58,636 nucleotides of DNA from JAQVEM01 sp964601205 (GCA_964601205.1 CAZRML010000015.1:1-58636); one strand, 5' to 3'. Shown: positions 42,827-52,923, numbered from the stretch's first letter. A program made the numbers and translations. The notes: generated by a model not told the origin, from the sequence alone.

Positions 42827-43702
42827 ATGAAGTTAAGAATTACATTACTTATTTTAGCAATAATTATAGGCGCAGCAGCGGTATTTGGAGTTATTGCTTA
42901 TATTAACAGCATGAAAGCATCGATGGAAGAAGAAATTGAAAAAGTGGAAGTGCTGGTGGCGGCCATGAATATACCAAAGGAGATGCCGGTTAAAACATTA
43001 ATAGAGCAGAATATGGTGGCGACTGAAGGTATTCCCAGAAGATATCTTGCAGAGAGTGTATTGAATTCTCTGGAAGGTTACAGGGGTTATGTGGTGGCAA
43101 ATCATATAAACAAAGGTGAGCAGATTACAACCACAAAGTTCGCAAAACCAGAGGATCTGGGGCTGGCATTTGTAATACCGGATGGTATGGTAGCGGTTTC
43201 TATTCCGGTTGATGAAGTCATAGGGGTATCAAATCTTATAAATATGGGAGACAGGGTAAATGTTATTGCCACTTTCTTCCCTGAAGAAGAACTATCGGGT
43301 TATACAGGTGAGGTAACCTCTGAATCAGAGGGGCAGATAGAAGGCGGGGAAGAGCACACGGTTATAGAAGGAGAAAATGCCGGTAGTTACGGGGAACCTT
43401 CTGTAGTAATTGAGAAGGAGATTACAAAAACGCTTCTATGGAATGTAGAAGTCCTGTATTTAGGGACAAGAAAAACTGTATCGGGTTCATCGGGCGAAGA
43501 TGGGGGTATCTTTGGTGCCCAACCGCAGTCAGAGTCCAGGTCTACCGAAATAAATACGGCAACCCTTGCTGTTACTCCGGAAGATTCAGAAAAGCTTGTA
43601 TTCTCGGAGGAAATGGGTAGCGTATGGCTTGCCCTGGTACCGGTAGACGGTGTTGAAAAAGAAGATACAACCGGAATAACCATGGATAATATATTTAATT
43701 AA
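42827..43702 (+). CDS. cpaB: Flp pilus assembly protein CpaB/RcpC
   Basis: 291 aa. An N-terminal helix (ITLLILAIIIGAAAVFGVIAYI) anchors it; the SAF/CpaB domain follows: VEVLVAAMNIPKEMPVK, GYRGYVVANHINKGEQITTTKFA and PDGMVAVSIPVDEVIGVSNLINMGDRVNVIA, the last being the family signature. A low-complexity acidic insert (EVTSESEGQIEGGEEHT) lies near 165-185. The exported domain probably binds cell-wall polysaccharide around the pilus channel. In a monoderm no secretin partner (RcpA) is needed, and none is seen. Confidence 0.93.
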   Translation: MKLRITLLILAIIIGAAAVFGVIAYINSMKASMEEEIEKVEVLVAAMNIPKEMPVKTLIEQNMVATEGIPRRYLAESVLNSLEGYRGYVVANHINKGEQITTTKFAKPEDLGLAFVIPDGMVAVSIPVDEVIGVSNLINMGDRVNVIATFFPEEELSGYTGEVTSESEGQIEGGEEHTVIEGENAGSYGEPSVVIEKEITKTLLWNVEVLYLGTRKTVSGSSGEDGGIFGAQPQSESRSTEINTATLAVTPEDSEKLVFSEEMGSVWLALVPVDGVEKEDTTGITMDNIFN

Positions 43703-43742
43703 AAGATTAAAATTTAATTAAGTAAAAGGAATTCAGGAAGAT

Positions 43743-44876
43743 ATGAATAAAGTACCGGTAGCAATAATTGATAGGGAAATAAATAATATAGATAAAGTAA
43801 GGTATTTACTGGAAAAATTTCCGGAATTAGAGGTGGTAAGAACCAGCAGCAGCCTTGAAGACCTGGAGGGCTTATTAAGCGAGAGAAAGCCCTGCCTTAT
43901 ATGGGTGGGTCCTGCATACAAACTGGAAGATATAGAAAGTATTTTAGAATCCTATCATTCCAGTCTTTATTTTACCAGGGTAATTTTGCTGGCAAGGGAT
44001 ATGCCGGCCGAATTGTTGAAAAAAGCTTTAAAGCTAAATATTAATGATGTTCTTGAGATACCCTTTACATATAATGATATAAAAGAGGTTATTGGAAGGG
44101 CAAAAGAAGGCATAATAGCCGATGTCCAGGAAAAAGCTGAAAGACCCAGGAGAATTACGGTTTTTGGCACCAAGGGAGGAGTTGGCAAGTCTTTCCTTTC
44201 CGTAAACCTAGCTGTTGGGCTCATAAATATGGTAAAAAAGAGAGTTTCCCTTTTTGATACAAATTACCAGTTTGGAGATATAGCCCTGATGCTTGACCTT
44301 AACCCGAAGTATTCTGTTTATGATATAATTCCGGTTATTGAAAGCCTGGACCCCAAAGTTCTGGGCGGGTTTTTAACTACCCACAGTTCAGGGTTGATGG
44401 TTTTGCCGGCACCCCTTGATATATCCAAAAGTACGGGAATAAACAGTAAAATCACTATAAAAATACTGGAAAACCTTTCAAGAATAAGTGATTATACGGT
44501 AGTGGACACAGCATCTTATTTTTCGGAAGATATTTTAAATATTTTTAGTGATACAGACTATTTATGTATTATAACCAGCAAAGATACACCCAGCATAAAA
44601 AATTTAAAAATTTCGCTGCAGATACTGGACCAGTTAAAATTCCCCGGAGAAAATATATTTGTGATACTTAATCGTGCGGATAGCAAGGTTGGCATTACTC
44701 TAGGAGAAATAGAGCAGACCATACAGAGAAAAATAGATGTGGCAATTCCCAGTGACAGAATAGTGCCTATATCTGTTAACAAGGGAATTCCGGTAATTCT
44801 GGATGTCCCGCGTTCTTCAGTGGCAAAAAGTATTTATAAGCTGATAAGGCTCATAAACGAGAAAGGCAAAAAATAG
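43743..44876 (+). CDS. cpaE: Tad pilus localisation ATPase CpaE/TadZ
   Basis: 377 aa. Residues 1-125 form a receiver-like domain without a clear phosphorylatable Asp pattern (ILLARDMPAELLKKALKLNINDVLEIPF). The MinD/ParA-like ATPase follows: deviant Walker A GTKGGVGKS (142-150), DTNYQFGDIALMLDL and YTVVDTASYFSEDI. TadZ proteins position the Tad machine at the pole. Its C-terminal PSDRIVPISVNKGIPVILDVP is standard. Between cpaB and cpaF as in other Tad loci. Confidence 0.93.
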   Translation: MNKVPVAIIDREINNIDKVRYLLEKFPELEVVRTSSSLEDLEGLLSERKPCLIWVGPAYKLEDIESILESYHSSLYFTRVILLARDMPAELLKKALKLNINDVLEIPFTYNDIKEVIGRAKEGIIADVQEKAERPRRITVFGTKGGVGKSFLSVNLAVGLINMVKKRVSLFDTNYQFGDIALMLDLNPKYSVYDIIPVIESLDPKVLGGFLTTHSSGLMVLPAPLDISKSTGINSKITIKILENLSRISDYTVVDTASYFSEDILNIFSDTDYLCIITSKDTPSIKNLKISLQILDQLKFPGENIFVILNRADSKVGITLGEIEQTIQRKIDVAIPSDRIVPISVNKGIPVILDVPRSSVAKSIYKLIRLINEKGKK

Positions 44877-44930
44877 TAGAGCTGTATCTGGCTGTCCGAA
44901 AATAAACTTGTTAAAGGATAGTGAACATTA

Positions 44931-46283
44931 ATGGAATTAGAAAGAGAGTTTAACGGGTCAGGAAGTTTTAAGAGTGGCTCCTATATAAAAAGAGATAATA
45001 TAACTGCGACACGTTCTTCCCAGATTAATAAAATAAAAAGAGAAATACACCAGGAATTAATAGAAAAACTTTCAGATGTGATATACAGAAAAAATATCAG
45101 TGATGCCGAGCTGAGCCTGAGGGTAAGGGGTGAGGTACAGAGGATATTAAATGCAAATAATTATCCTTTAACTGCCGAAGAAAAGAATATTATAATAGAA
45201 GATTTTATAAATGACGTGGTGGGTTACGGGCCCATAGAAGAATATTTGAAAGATAAAGATGTAAATGAAATTATGGTAAACAATCCAAGAAAAATATATA
45301 TAGAAAAATTCGGTAAAATTTACAGCACTGATAAAACTTTTCTGGATGAAGCGCACCTTATGCAGGTAATAAATAAGATTGTAAGCAAGGTAGGCAGAAG
45401 AGTTGATGAATCTTCTCCTTATGTTGACGCAAGGCTCCCGGATGGGTCGAGGGTAAATGTTATAATCCACCCCCTTGTTTTAAACGGGCCGGTACTTACC
45501 ATAAGAAAATTTTCTGCTGACCCCTTTACTATTGAGGACCTTGTGGGAATGGGCACCTGCACCCAGGAAGTGGCAGATTTTTTGGAAAATTGCATCAGGG
45601 GAAAGATTAATATAATTTGCTCCGGAGGTACCGGTACAGGGAAAACTACTACGTTAAATGTTCTGTCCTCTTTTATACCCCATGATGAGAGAATAATTAC
45701 CATAGAAGATGCAGCAGAACTAAAGCTTAATCAGGAACACGTTATACGCCTGGAATCAAGGCCACCCAATATTGAAGGGAAAGGAGAAGTTACCATAAGG
45801 AATCTGGTCAGGAATGCTCTTCGTATGAGACCTGACCGTATAATTGTGGGAGAAGTAAGAGGAGGCGAAGCTCTGGATATGCTTCAGGCAATGAATACCG
45901 GGCATGACGGAAGCCTGAGTACTGTTCATGCGAACTCACCGAGAGATGTTCTCTCACGTCTGGAGACCATGGTTTTAATGGCAGGGGTGGATATTCCCAT
46001 TAAAGCTATAAGAGAGCAGATTTCATCTGCCATAGACCTTATAGTACATATGAATAGGTTAAAGGATGGTACCAGAAGATTTACAAGGGTGACAGAGGTC
46101 CAGGGTATGGAAGGCGATATAATTACCCTGCAGGATTTATTTATATTTGACTTTATGGGCGTTGATGAAGAAGGAAGATACAGAGGAAGGATTAAATCTA
46201 CCGGTCTCAGGCCCCAATTTATGAAGAAGCTGAAAAATTTTGGAATTGATTTACCGGATGAGATATTTGAAAAAGAAATTTAA
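44931..46283 (+). CDS. cpaF: Tad secretion ATPase CpaF/TadA
   Basis: 450-aa hexameric secretion ATPase that drives Flp pilus polymerisation at the inner face of the membrane. Walker A GGTGTGKTT is at ~232-240, the Asp box IITIEDAAELKL (~255-266), Walker B RMRPDRIIVGEVRGGEALDM (~294-313), and the His box NTGHDGSLSTVHANSPRD (~322-339). The N-terminal ~110 residues (VRGEVQRILNANNYPL, GYGPIEEYL) form the TadA-specific domain. Upstream of tadB/tadC-like genes. All motifs are present, so the machine should be active. Confidence 0.97.
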   Translation: MELEREFNGSGSFKSGSYIKRDNITATRSSQINKIKREIHQELIEKLSDVIYRKNISDAELSLRVRGEVQRILNANNYPLTAEEKNIIIEDFINDVVGYGPIEEYLKDKDVNEIMVNNPRKIYIEKFGKIYSTDKTFLDEAHLMQVINKIVSKVGRRVDESSPYVDARLPDGSRVNVIIHPLVLNGPVLTIRKFSADPFTIEDLVGMGTCTQEVADFLENCIRGKINIICSGGTGTGKTTTLNVLSSFIPHDERIITIEDAAELKLNQEHVIRLESRPPNIEGKGEVTIRNLVRNALRMRPDRIIVGEVRGGEALDMLQAMNTGHDGSLSTVHANSPRDVLSRLETMVLMAGVDIPIKAIREQISSAIDLIVHMNRLKDGTRRFTRVTEVQGMEGDIITLQDLFIFDFMGVDEEGRYRGRIKSTGLRPQFMKKLKNFGIDLPDEIFEKEI

Positions 46284-46459
46284 CTTTAAAAATAAATAAC
46301 GACCTGAAATTGAAGCGATAAAAGATAATGACAAAAGTTAATATAAACGCAGCAGACAATATTTATATTAATGTAGTACTAAATATAGTAATAAATAAAA
46401 ATTTAGCAGCGTCCGGCTGTACTTCTTAAATTATTTATCAAAAAAATTTAGTTCATAAA

Positions 46460-48463
46460 ATGCATAGAATTTTTAAATTTTTAGATATAAAAAAAGGCTC
46501 TGAGTATTTATTAGCAACTCTGGTGTTTTTAGCAATCATTTTTTCTGTAGTATTTGTTTTTCCTCTCCCAATTAAAGCACAGCAGTCCGGGGATATTGTT
46601 ATAAATAAAATTGATTTTGAAGACTACCCCGAAGTAAATATTTACATTAACTTTAAAGAAGGCTCGGAATTAGGATATCTGGACTTGAAGCAGGAAGATT
46701 TTGTAGTGCTTGAAAATGGCCAGGAGGTAAGCGGCCTTTCAGTTAAACCTATGGATGAAATATCTGAACCTATCGGGATAGCGCTGGCGATAGATACCAG
46801 CGGGAGCATGAAAGGAGACCCCTTAAGTGATGCCGCAGGTGCGGCTTCTTTTTTTATAAATGAAATGAGAAAAATTGATAAAATAGCGGTAGTAGGGTTT
46901 TCTGATGGAGTTATTGTTCATTCAGACTTTACTTCGGACCACAGGAAATTAAGGGATTCAATTTCCGGGATAGAAGCAAGAGGAGAGACTGCCTTATTTG
47001 ATGGAATCTATGAAGCGTGCGAGTTATTCAGAAGTGGTTACAATATAAAACATAAATACCTTATTGTGCTATCGGATGGTATGGATACTGCAAGCAGTCA
47101 TACTTCTGAGGAGGTGATTGGCATAGCGCTAAAGGAAGATGTAGTTGTCTACTCCGTAGCCCTGCTATCGCCCGACTTTAATCCGGAAAGCATAAAAAGA
47201 ATTTCGGAAGGCACCGGAGGAGAAATGCTTGCTACGGCAGATTCCGGTGAGCTTAAGGAACTTTATGAAAAAATTTCCAAAAAAATAATAAATCAGTACA
47301 GGATATCATACACAAGCCTGTGGCCTGCCGATGAGAATATAAAAATAAGCCTGGATATAGAGAAACTGGATATTTCTGAATCGGCTGCGATGAATTACGA
47401 AAATCCCTATTATGCACCTCCGCTCAGAAAAATTATGTTTGACTACAAAAACTATTTCCTTCTTGCTCTTTTTGATATCTGGTGGGTAAAAATAATTATA
47501 TATTCAGCTGTTTTTATTGCAGTTACCTTTTTTATTTATGCAATGGTTCTTTTTATGCCTGTTCGCCGGAGAACCCTTAAAGATAAAGCCGGGCAGTATG
47601 GGTTCGGAACTGAAAGAACGAAAGCCGAAGAAGCATCTGGATATGAAGAAGAACCGGAAAGGAGAGGATTTATAGGCTGGATACTTAGAATTGTCTCGGG
47701 AATTGCATCAAGAAGAGGATTTATTGAATTATTTGAATCCAGACTGGAAAGAGCCGGGATGAGAATAAGAGCTTCTGAGTTTATAGCCATACATTTATTT
47801 GTGATGGTAGCTACTGGTATGATAGTTTACTTTTTTAGTAAAAATCTTATTCTTACAGCCGTGGTTATAATCTTACTGGCACTTGCTCCTTTTTTGATAT
47901 TAAATATAAAAACATCACAGAGGCTGAGTAAGTTTCACGAGCAGCTTCCTGATGCCCTGCAGTTAATCAGCGGTTCTCTAAAGTCAGGATACAGTTTTAA
48001 CCAGGCTTTAACCATGGTAGTGGATGAATCAAAGCCCCCTCTATCAGAAGAATTTAGGAGGATATTAAGTGAGATAAGGATGGGCATACCTGAAAAGGAG
48101 GCGCTGGAGAATTTATCCGTCAGGATTAAAAGCGAGTATTTTGAATGGACTGTTATGGCAATAAATGTGCAGAGGGAAGTTGGCGGCAATCTGGCAGAAG
48201 TTATGGAAACCATTTCCACTACCATAAGAGAGAGAGACAGAATAATGAACAAAATAAAAGCCCTTACATCTGAGGGAAAACTGTCGGCTATTATCCTTAT
48301 AGCTCTTCCTATAGTACTGGGGATACTTCTGATGATTATTAGCAGGGAGTATATTAGCTTATTATTTTCAACAAAGGCGGGGCTGTTAATGCTTCTGGTG
48401 TCCGGCATTCTGATGATTACAGGAATAATATGGATACTTAAAATTATCCAGGTCAAATATTGA
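46460..48463 (+). CDS. Fusion of a von Willebrand factor A domain with TadB
   Basis: 667 aa. A signal/anchor helix (~17-37), an exported vWA domain at ~100-300 with MIDAS DTSGSMKGD (112-120), GETALFDGIYEA and VLSDGMDTASSH, then a helix (~340-365) back into the membrane, a charged cytoplasmic linker, and the TadB T2SF domain (~455-660): LPDALQLISGSLKSGYSFNQALTMV, MGIPEKEALENLSVR, TVMAINVQREVGGNLAEVMETIS and the closing helices. Normal TadB is ~320 aa. The vWA domain could bind cell-wall or pilus components on the outside and link to the platform protein. Such fusions exist in some monoderms. Confidence 0.9.
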   Translation: MHRIFKFLDIKKGSEYLLATLVFLAIIFSVVFVFPLPIKAQQSGDIVINKIDFEDYPEVNIYINFKEGSELGYLDLKQEDFVVLENGQEVSGLSVKPMDEISEPIGIALAIDTSGSMKGDPLSDAAGAASFFINEMRKIDKIAVVGFSDGVIVHSDFTSDHRKLRDSISGIEARGETALFDGIYEACELFRSGYNIKHKYLIVLSDGMDTASSHTSEEVIGIALKEDVVVYSVALLSPDFNPESIKRISEGTGGEMLATADSGELKELYEKISKKIINQYRISYTSLWPADENIKISLDIEKLDISESAAMNYENPYYAPPLRKIMFDYKNYFLLALFDIWWVKIIIYSAVFIAVTFFIYAMVLFMPVRRRTLKDKAGQYGFGTERTKAEEASGYEEEPERRGFIGWILRIVSGIASRRGFIELFESRLERAGMRIRASEFIAIHLFVMVATGMIVYFFSKNLILTAVVIILLALAPFLILNIKTSQRLSKFHEQLPDALQLISGSLKSGYSFNQALTMVVDESKPPLSEEFRRILSEIRMGIPEKEALENLSVRIKSEYFEWTVMAINVQREVGGNLAEVMETISTTIRERDRIMNKIKALTSEGKLSAIILIALPIVLGILLMIISREYISLLFSTKAGLLMLLVSGILMITGIIWILKIIQVKY

Positions 48464-48580
48464 CCGGCGAAAAAATCAGATAATTGATTTTATTGTTTTT
48501 AAATTTTTAAAAAATTAGAAGGAAATTTAGATTAGTAATTATTCAATAAAAAATAGACAGAATAAAGGTGGTGTAAGCAG

Positions 48581-49540
48581 GTGATTTCAAAATTAATTTC
48601 AATATATTCCATGTATTCTATTTATATAATAACAGGCATGGTTTTTTTAGCTGTTTTTTTACTTGTTTTATCCGTGGGGCTGCTGGCGGTTGAAAGGAAA
48701 AAGAGGCGGGAAACTGTAATCACTAAATTATCTTTTTACAGCATGGAGGAAGGAAAGGAATTAAAAATATCTTCTTTTTCTGAAAGAGTTATCATGCCCA
48801 TTCTGAGCAGAATAGCAGGCGGGATTAGAAAAATTAGCCCGCGCGGGGTCGTTGAGTCCGTAAAGCATAGACTTGAGCTGGCGGGTATTCTGGAAAAGGT
48901 TGGAGTCAATGCTTATCTTACAAGTAAGTTCCTGTCTGCCATAGTATTATTGATAATTTTTATATTATTATCAATACTTCTTGGTCTCTCTTTGATATTA
49001 ACTGTAATATTGGCGGCAATGATACCTCTATCATATTTTTTTCCGGATATTTATTTGCATAATAAGATTAATAACAGGCAGGAAGAAATAAGAAGGTTGC
49101 TGCCAAATGCTCTTGACATGTTAACCATAACCGTTGAAGCAGGTATGGGTTTTGACATAGCATTATCCAAAGTGGCCAGCAACATCAAAGGTCCACTGGG
49201 TGAAGAACTTAATAAAATGCTAAAAGAAATGAGTATTGGTTTATCCAGAAGAGAAGCATTCCATAATTTAGTTAAAAGGACAAGTGTTGCTGACCTGGAT
49301 GCTTTTGTTGCGTCAGTAATTCAGGCTGATATTCTGGGCATATCAATAGGTAAAATATTAAGGGTCCAGGCTTCAGAGATTAGAAATAGAAGAAGTGTCA
49401 GAGCAGAAGAAGCGGGAATAAAAGCCCCTGTTAAATTAATTTTCCCCCTTATTCTGTGTTTATTGCCCGCACTTTTAGTAGTTATTCTGGGACCCGGTTT
49501 AATAACGGTATATGAGAGTCTCATTAACTTTTTAAAGTAA
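48581..49540 (+). CDS. tadC: Tad pilus platform protein TadC
   Basis: 319-aa polytopic membrane protein of the T2SSF family, partner of TadB. The hydrophobic N-terminus (IITGMVFLAVFLLVLSVGLLAV) leads into a cytoplasmic part, then LLPNALDMLTITVEAGMGFDIALSKVASN (~172-200), the T2SF signature, MSIGLSRREAFHNLVKRTSVADLDAFV and further helices to the end. GTG start at 48581 preceded by AAGGTGG. It is the last gene of the Tad operon. Confidence 0.93.
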   Translation: MISKLISIYSMYSIYIITGMVFLAVFLLVLSVGLLAVERKKRRETVITKLSFYSMEEGKELKISSFSERVIMPILSRIAGGIRKISPRGVVESVKHRLELAGILEKVGVNAYLTSKFLSAIVLLIIFILLSILLGLSLILTVILAAMIPLSYFFPDIYLHNKINNRQEEIRRLLPNALDMLTITVEAGMGFDIALSKVASNIKGPLGEELNKMLKEMSIGLSRREAFHNLVKRTSVADLDAFVASVIQADILGISIGKILRVQASEIRNRRSVRAEEAGIKAPVKLIFPLILCLLPALLVVILGPGLITVYESLINFLK

Positions 49541-49696
49541 ATATTACACGGCAGGAAATCTTAAAAAATTTTATAGTTCTAAAGTTATTTCTTTACTTTT
49601 ATAAATCTTTTTATTTGGCTCTTTTTAATGTAAAATCTAAAAACAATTTGTTTTATGTTTTTAACCCGGTCAAAATAAAAAAAGGGGTCTTAAAAA

Positions 49697-50476
49697 ATGT
49701 TACTTGCTATAGATATCGGGAACACACATACGGTTATAGGTTTGTTTAAAGGAGATAAAATACTCACCTCGTGGAGAATGGCCACTCCCAGATATGAAAC
49801 GTCAGATGAGATTGCAGCATCTATTTTTAGCTTTCTAAAAAATTCTAAATTTAACCCGGGAGAAATAAGAGGAATTTCAGTATCCTGTGTTGTTCCCAGG
49901 ATACTTGACGAGGTAGTGAACATGAGCAGTAAATATTTTAACATAGCCCCATTTATTGTAAGCAGTAATGTACAATCGGATTTGACGATAAATTATGACT
50001 ACCCCGCAGAAATTGGAGCTGACAGAATTGCAAATTCTGTAGCAGCCAAAGAAATCTACGGGTTCCCCGCAGTTGTGGTGGATTTTGGAACAGCTACTAC
50101 ATTTGATATATTATCATCCGAAGGCGAGTATATCGGGGGAATAATTGCTCCCGGCATAGAGGTCTCATCAGAAGCACTTTTTAACAGTGCTGCAAAATTA
50201 TCAAAGGTTGATTTAAGCTGGCCTGACTCTGTAATCGGGAAGAATACCGGAGATGGCCTGCGCTCGGGAATACTTTATGGATTTCTCGGGCAGGTGGATT
50301 TTATACTGGATAAAATAATCATGGACCAGAGCACTAAAGAGGATTCTTTTAGACCGGAGGTGATTGCGACAGGGGGGCTCGCATTTCTAATGGAGGGTAA
50401 AAGTAAATGGATCAAAATTTACGACGGCGAATTGACCCTTAAAGGTTTAAGAATCTTATTTGAAAAAAATAAATAA
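49697..50476 (+). CDS. coaX: Type III pantothenate kinase
   Basis: 259-aa ASKHA-fold kinase that phosphorylates pantothenate, the first step of CoA synthesis. The phosphate motif LLAIDIGNTHTVIGLF (2-17), the GADRIANSVAAKEIYG substrate segment (~110-125), VVDFGTATTFDIL (~131-143) and the ATGGLAFLM adenosine motif near the C-terminus are all present. Type III enzymes need a monovalent cation and are not inhibited by CoA. Own transcript likely, AAAGGGG ribosome-binding site. Confidence 0.96.
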   Translation: MLLAIDIGNTHTVIGLFKGDKILTSWRMATPRYETSDEIAASIFSFLKNSKFNPGEIRGISVSCVVPRILDEVVNMSSKYFNIAPFIVSSNVQSDLTINYDYPAEIGADRIANSVAAKEIYGFPAVVVDFGTATTFDILSSEGEYIGGIIAPGIEVSSEALFNSAAKLSKVDLSWPDSVIGKNTGDGLRSGILYGFLGQVDFILDKIIMDQSTKEDSFRPEVIATGGLAFLMEGKSKWIKIYDGELTLKGLRILFEKNK

Positions 50477-50601
50477 AAAATGTTAAATTATGGCAATTGG
50501 CCGGTAATCATATAAACGGGACGGGAAGCTAAAGAGAACCAGCAAAAAGTAAGCAAAGGGTAATAAAATAGATAATAATTTATTAGAATGATATAAAAAG
50601 T

Positions 50602-51798
50602 GTGAAAAATCTCAAATTAGCAGTACTTACAGGCGAACTCCATAAACTGGTATTAAAATTTCTCAGGGAATACGAAGCTAAAAATCTAAGCGGTAAGAAA
50701 TCTAATTCAATTGACAGTTCGGGTTTAAATAACAATTCTGATGCCATGTTTCCCGGAAGTTTATTTACTTCTTCTATTCGGGGCGGTGCGCCGGTTGATT
50801 TCAGGCTTCCCCGCTACTCGTTTAAAATTGGAAATGTAAGTATAAAAAATCCTGTTATTACGGCTCCTCTTGCGGGGATCAGTGACAGTACTTACAGGAT
50901 TTTTGCCAGGTTTTTCGGGACTGCTCTTACATTTACTGAAATGATTTCCTGCTACGGGGTTTATTATAAGCAAAAAAAGAGTTTAGTCCTGAGCCAGATT
51001 ACAGACTATGAGAGGCCATGCGCCCTGCAGCTATTTGGCACGGAGCCGGACATAATGGCAGAAGCAGCATTAAGGGTTGAGGAAAATGCGGATATAATAG
51101 ATATTAATATGGGATGCCCGGTACCAAAAATACTGAAGGCCGGGAGCGGGGGATATCTTCTAAATGATGAATCAAAAATAGAAGGAATAATAACGAAGCT
51201 TTCATCAGTTTTAAAAAAGCCTCTAACCATAAAAACAAGAATAGGGTGGGACAGGAGCAGCATTAATATTTTAAATGTTACGAGGATAGCAGAGAATGCA
51301 GGAGCGGCTGCTATATCAATTCATGGTAGAACAGTAAAACAGGGGTTTTCCGGAAAGGTTGACTACGGGATAATAAAGGAAGTAAAAGAAAAAGTTAAAA
51401 TTCCGGTCATAGCCAGCGGTGATATAAATTCCTGCAGCAGAGCAAAAGAGGTGCTTGATTATACAGGGTGTGATGGGATTATGATTGGCAGGGCGTCAAG
51501 AGGCAGGTTGTGGCTTTTGGCGAATATACTGATGTCTTTTTACGGAGGCTCAGTGGGCTGCAGCGGGATGATAATTGATGAAAATTTTGAGCCCGGTATT
51601 GAATGGAGGAGGGAATTTTCAAAGCTCTACCTGAAATTTTTGATTTATTTTAAGGGTGAAGATAGGGGAGTAAGAGAATTTAGAAAACACCTGTCCTGGA
51701 TTTTTAAGGGGGTACGGGGCATAAATAAAGCAAGAGGTGGGATGGTAAAGATTGGAAGTTTTGATGAAGCTGTGGATTACATTAACAGGTGCGGTTAG
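50602..51798 (+). CDS. tRNA-dihydrouridine synthase (Dus family) with N-terminal extension
   Basis: 398 aa, FMN TIM-barrel enzyme reducing uridines in tRNA D loops. ITAPLAGISDSTYRIFARFFG (~93-113), INMGCPVPKILKAGSGGYLL with the catalytic Cys (~170), KTRIGWDRSSIN, ISIHGRTVKQGFSG, VIASGDINSCSRAKEVLDYTGCDGIMIGRAS follow DusB order. The N-terminal ~80 residues (LTGELHKLVLKFLREYEAKN, Ser/Asn-rich) are an unusual extension of unknown role. GTG start at 50602. Dus A, B and C specificity not assigned, although the closest pattern is DusB. Confidence 0.9.
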   Translation: MKNLKLAVLTGELHKLVLKFLREYEAKNLSGKKSNSIDSSGLNNNSDAMFPGSLFTSSIRGGAPVDFRLPRYSFKIGNVSIKNPVITAPLAGISDSTYRIFARFFGTALTFTEMISCYGVYYKQKKSLVLSQITDYERPCALQLFGTEPDIMAEAALRVEENADIIDINMGCPVPKILKAGSGGYLLNDESKIEGIITKLSSVLKKPLTIKTRIGWDRSSINILNVTRIAENAGAAAISIHGRTVKQGFSGKVDYGIIKEVKEKVKIPVIASGDINSCSRAKEVLDYTGCDGIMIGRASRGRLWLLANILMSFYGGSVGCSGMIIDENFEPGIEWRREFSKLYLKFLIYFKGEDRGVREFRKHLSWIFKGVRGINKARGGMVKIGSFDEAVDYINRCG

Positions 51799-51909
51799 CA
51801 TAAGGTAAATAAAAAAAATTATAAACAAATTTTATTTTTTCTGGTTGCAGAGGTATTGATTAAATTGTATGGTGTATAAATTATAAAATTAAGGGTTAAT
51901 GGAGAGTAG

Positions 51910-52587
51910 ATGAATATAGCAGGATTTAAAATTGAACTGGTAATATTTGATATGGACGGGGTGTTGTTTGATTCCGAAAGGTTATCTAAAAAATTGTACG
52001 ACATAGCATTTATGAAATTTGGCTATAAAATGAATGACAGAATTTTTAATGACACAATAGGCCTGAATATAAGGAAAACAAATAAAATTTATAAAGATTT
52101 TTATGGAGAAGGGTTCCCTTTTGCAGAGATAAGAAATGAAAAAGTAAAACTGGAAAGAAACTATATATTATTAAAAGGTGTTTTATTAAAAGAAGGGCTC
52201 CACGAGCTTTTAGAATATCTTAAAAAAATAAAATTAAAAATGGCGCTGGCAACGTCAGCGAGCAGGGCCCGGACGGAATTGCTGCTGGACTCTTCGGGAA
52301 TAAAAAAATATTTTGGAGCCATAACCTGTGGTGATGAAATTGAGAATGGTAAACCTGAACCGGATATTTTTCTGGAAACATCTAAAAAGATGAACTGCGA
52401 GCCAGAAAACTGTATGGTTATTGAAGATTCAGTGAGCGGCATAACGGCGGCTTACAGAGCGGGAATGTTGCCGGTAATGGTACCTGATATAGTTGAACCC
52501 GATGGAAAGATAAATAAGATGTTATTTAAAAAATTTAATAATTTAAGGGAAATTAAAAATTATTTAGAGAGCGGCCTGGATAATTAA
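51910..52587 (+). CDS. HAD-superfamily phosphatase/phosphoglucomutase-like
   Basis: 225 aa. Motif I FDMDGVLFDSE (~13-23) with the nucleophile Asp14 and acid Asp16, a helical cap, motif II MALATSASRARTELLLDSSG, motif III/IV GKPEPDIFLETSKKM and VIEDSVSGITAAYRAGM. This is HAD subfamily IA with a C1 helical cap, as in beta-phosphoglucomutase and phosphoglycolate phosphatase. Substrate not assignable. RBS GGAGAG precedes the ATG. Confidence 0.92.
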   Translation: MNIAGFKIELVIFDMDGVLFDSERLSKKLYDIAFMKFGYKMNDRIFNDTIGLNIRKTNKIYKDFYGEGFPFAEIRNEKVKLERNYILLKGVLLKEGLHELLEYLKKIKLKMALATSASRARTELLLDSSGIKKYFGAITCGDEIENGKPEPDIFLETSKKMNCEPENCMVIEDSVSGITAAYRAGMLPVMVPDIVEPDGKINKMLFKKFNNLREIKNYLESGLDN

Positions 52588-52761
52588 ACGGTCCAGCCAT
52601 TATTCAGGGCGCATAATGGGGTAAAGGGATTTTTTAATCTCTGTTTTTCTTTTTTTGATGTTGATACTGAATTATTCTTTTGCCTTTCTTTTCTTTAAAA
52701 TCTTAATTTTAGCTGGTAGAATAATAAAGCTATATTTAAGATTATAGTAATTGGTGTTTTT

Positions 52762-52840
52762 CGGGATGTAGCGCAGCCTGGCTTAGCGCGCAGCGTTCGG
52801 GACGCTGAGGTCGGGGGTTCAAATCCCCCCATCCCGACCA
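52762..52840 (+). tRNA. tRNA-Pro (anticodon CGG)
   Basis: Acceptor CGGGATG pairs with CATCCCG, followed by discriminator A and encoded CCA. The anticodon stem CAGCG/CGCTG encloses loop TTCGGGA (anticodon CGG). The T arm is GGGGG/CCCCC with TTCAAAT. Confidence 0.95.
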
Positions 52841-52923
52841 GGTAAAACTTCATAGTATCAGTGTGCTGACCTTAATTTTGTACATATTTATTTTATTTAA
52901 AAATTCCGTTTTTCCTTTAAAAA

